64,000 nucleotides of DNA, from NCBI GenBank assembly GCA_027339055.1, contig DAHWRK010000002.1, forward strand, positions 19,263 through 83,262. The letters are read 5' to 3'. A model generated the notes under the pieces. It saw only the letters and a list, made by a program, of their open reading frames with translations, was not told where the DNA came from and did not search any database. Source of the stretch: Microcaldota archaeon. Its GTDB lineage: Archaea; Micrarchaeota; Micrarchaeia; Micrarchaeales; Micrarchaeaceae. This document shows positions 61,585-64,000 of the stretch, piece after piece; position 1 is the stretch's first letter; each line of letters begins with the position of its first letter. The position numbers and the translations under genes are program-made.

Positions 61585-63330
61585 ATGGTTTCCAAAAAAA
61601 GGCTTGCGAAACCGAAAGCGTATATGGAAGAGGACAGGGAAGAGCGCGAACGTGAAAGCAAATACGGGAAGAACTACAAATGGATAGCACTCTCCAACAC
61701 TACCCTTGGAGCACTGATGTCGGCCATAAACGGAACGATACTGATAATATCCCTTCCGGCAGTGTTCTCCGGCCTAGGCGTCAACCCTCTCATAGCCAGC
61801 AACATAGCTCTTCTGCTGTGGCTGCTCCTCGGATATATGCTAGTATCTGGGGTCATAGTAGTAACTATAGGCAGGCTATCCGACATGTATGGCAGGGTCA
61901 AGCTATACAACATCGGCTTCGCCGTATTCACAGTTGGCTCAATAGGCCTTTACATTTCCTCATTGTACATAACCGGAGTAAACGGCGCATTGTCTTTGGT
62001 TTTGCTCAGGCTCGTGCAAGCAGTAGGCGGAGCCTTCCTCTTTGCAAACAGTGTTGCCATACTGACAGATGCGTTCCCGTCAAACGAAAGGGGCAAGGCA
62101 ATAGGTTTCAATCAGATTGCTGGAATCGGGGGCGGAATACTCGGGCTTATACTTGGCGGAATACTATCAAGCTTCAACTGGCACCTGATATTTCTTGTGA
62201 ACGTGCCCATAGGCATAGTCGGTACAATCTGGGCATATCTGGCCCTGCACGAGCTTGCCACAATAAAGAAGGGCCAAAAATTCGACATAGTTGGCAATGT
62301 GAGCTTTACTTTAGGCCTTACTCTTATCCTGCTGGCCCTAACGTATGGCCTTCTCCCATACGGTACCAATACTATGGGGTGGAAAAGCCCTTACGTCATA
62401 GGAGGCTTGATTGCAGGAATACTGATGCTTTTGCTATTCGGAATGATAGAGCTTAAGGCAAAGTACCCGATGTTCAAGCTGGCGCTTTTCAAGATAAAGG
62501 CTTTTGCATTCGGCAACATAAGTCTTCTCCTTGCAGGGATAGCCAGGGGAGGACTGCAATTCATGATAATAATATGGCTGCAGGCCATATGGCTGCCACT
62601 GCATGGGGTAGCATTTTCACAAACCCCGTTCAGGGCGGCAATACTCATATTGCCACTGCTTTTCGGATTCCTTATATTCGGCCCTATATCCGGATATCTT
62701 TCCGACAGATACGGCGCCAGGCTATTCTCCACCCTTGGGATGACAATAAACGGCATAGGTTTCATAATGCTTGCATTTGTTCCGGCAGAATTCAAATATG
62801 CCTATTTCGCCGTAATAATATTTATAATCGGAGTGGGCCAAGGTCTGTTCGCCGCGCCAAATACTACTGCAATAATGAACTCTGTGCCTCCGGAGCAGCG
62901 CGGCGGAGCTTCCGGAATGAGGGCCACATTCACGAATATATCCCTGATATTCAGCATAGCAATATTTTTCACGCTGCTTGTTGTCGGCCTTTCGGCACAC
63001 CTTGGCCCGTCTCTCTATAGCGGATTGATAGCTCAGCATGTTCCTGTTTCAGAAGCTGCCAGGGTATCGCATCTGCCCCCTACGTCGGCACTTTTTGCAG
63101 GCCTACTCGGCTACAATCCGATGAAATCGCTGATAAATTCGACTGTGCTGGCATCGCTTCCTTCTTCAAACCAAAGCTATGTTATAGGCAAGATATTTTT
63201 CCCAACGCTGATATCGAAGCCTTTCCACGATGGTCTGGCGCTGGTGCTATATACTGGTGCGATAATGTCTTTTATAGCTGCAATAGCGTCCGCATTGAGG
63301 GGTAAGAAATATATTTACGGAGAGCAGTAA
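61585..63330 (+). CDS. MFS transporter, DHA2-like (14 TM)
   Basis: TLGALMSAINGTILIISLPAVF; GRLSDMYGRVKLYNIGF; NERGKAIGFNQIAGIGGGILGLILGG. Confidence 0.92.
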   Translation: MVSKKRLAKPKAYMEEDREERERESKYGKNYKWIALSNTTLGALMSAINGTILIISLPAVFSGLGVNPLIASNIALLLWLLLGYMLVSGVIVVTIGRLSDMYGRVKLYNIGFAVFTVGSIGLYISSLYITGVNGALSLVLLRLVQAVGGAFLFANSVAILTDAFPSNERGKAIGFNQIAGIGGGILGLILGGILSSFNWHLIFLVNVPIGIVGTIWAYLALHELATIKKGQKFDIVGNVSFTLGLTLILLALTYGLLPYGTNTMGWKSPYVIGGLIAGILMLLLFGMIELKAKYPMFKLALFKIKAFAFGNISLLLAGIARGGLQFMIIIWLQAIWLPLHGVAFSQTPFRAAILILPLLFGFLIFGPISGYLSDRYGARLFSTLGMTINGIGFIMLAFVPAEFKYAYFAVIIFIIGVGQGLFAAPNTTAIMNSVPPEQRGGASGMRATFTNISLIFSIAIFFTLLVVGLSAHLGPSLYSGLIAQHVPVSEAARVSHLPPTSALFAGLLGYNPMKSLINSTVLASLPSSNQSYVIGKIFFPTLISKPFHDGLALVLYTGAIMSFIAAIASALRGKKYIYGEQ

Positions 63331-63384
63331 ACTATAACTAACTTTTCTAAGCAATTAAAATGATTTTGAATCTCAGTGTTTCGG

Positions 63385-64000
63385 ATGGATTTTAACGATA
63401 TAGTAGAGCATATATTCGCATCGCGCTGGATATCAGGAACCAGGATGGAAGACGCAATAAAAAGCTCCACGCATTTCAATGCACTTGGCATAAGGGCGAT
63501 AATAAACTACCTGGGGGAAGATATAACAAAGCAGGAAATGGTCGATTCTACGGTCGACACTTACATACGCCTAATACGCTACATAAAAAACTACAACATA
63601 AACGCCGACATATCCGTTAAGCCCACGCAGTTAGGGCTTTCAATATCAGAACAAGAGGCAATAAGCAATTATTCCAAGCTAGTCAAGAACGCCAGGCTGT
63701 CTTCAGTATTTGTATGGCTTGATATGGAAGGGGAACCAGTAGTTGACAGCACAATAAAAATGTATCTCTCGGAGGTGCAGCAGGGCGGCGTTGGGATATG
63801 CTTGCAGGCATACCTTAAGCGCACGGAATCGGATCTTCAACGCATATCGAAGTCTGGCGGAATCATAAGATTGGTTAAGGGCGCATATTCCTCAAGCAAG
63901 TCGAAGAGCTTTACTACGTGGGAAGAAGTAACGCGGAATTACGCAAAACTAATGCAGATGGCATACGAGCAGTGCACAGAGTTTACAATAGCAACTCATG
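63385..64000 (+). CDS. putA: Proline dehydrogenase, N-terminal part (runs off window edge; not in the ORF track)
   Basis: ATG at 63385: MDFNDIVEHIFASRWISG…ADISVKPTQLGLSIS…VWLDMEGEPVVDSTIKMY…GICLQAYLKRTESDL…RLVKGAY. Confidence 0.87.
   Translation, partial: MDFNDIVEHIFASRWISGTRMEDAIKSSTHFNALGIRAIINYLGEDITKQEMVDSTVDTYIRLIRYIKNYNINADISVKPTQLGLSISEQEAISNYSKLVKNARLSSVFVWLDMEGEPVVDSTIKMYLSEVQQGGVGICLQAYLKRTESDLQRISKSGGIIRLVKGAYSSSKSKSFTTWEEVTRNYAKLMQMAYEQCTEFTIATH

Overview
This 64-kb window is an archaeal chromosome segment, most likely from an ARMAN-2/Micrarchaeota-like DPANN lineage. That placement is inferred from a three-unit tRNA-splicing endonuclease, intron-bearing tRNAs and a bacterial-type gyrase. 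Coding density is high and I saw no CRISPR array, IS element or rRNA gene. Main contents: a ribosomal protein operon (uL3-uL4-uL23-uL2-[small repeat protein]-uS19-uL22-uS3) next to AglB/STT3; a Gins51/eL42/aIF2-alpha/PAC2 block; RadA; gyrBA; thermosome; adk/EMC3-like/eL34/cmk/eL14; an Mre11-like/DHH/prefoldin block; nuoABCD; Lhr helicase/dphB/endA; a surface-glycan and membrane block; and a respiratory/TCA block (citrate synthase, aconitase, malate:quinone oxidoreductase). The window ends inside a proline dehydrogenase gene that is absent from the ORF track. Five tRNAs were read by hand: Ile(UAU), initiator Met, Gly(CCC) with an intron, Lys(CUU), and Trp(CCA) with a 67-nt intron. The strongest non-coding signals are: (i) a textbook C/D box sRNA 10 nt downstream of the citrate synthase stop; (ii) a C/D-like guide in the tRNA-Trp intron whose geometry targets C34; (iii) a directly encoded tRNA-Ile(UAU) in an AUA-rich genome; (iv) a 17-bp perfect palindrome in a divergent promoter. 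Protein-level oddities include an AglB with a 3-TM plus coiled-coil N-terminal extension, a TFE with a histone-H1-like basic tail, and a small tandem-repeat protein inserted in the ribosomal operon. All family calls are from reading the sequence; no database search was run.
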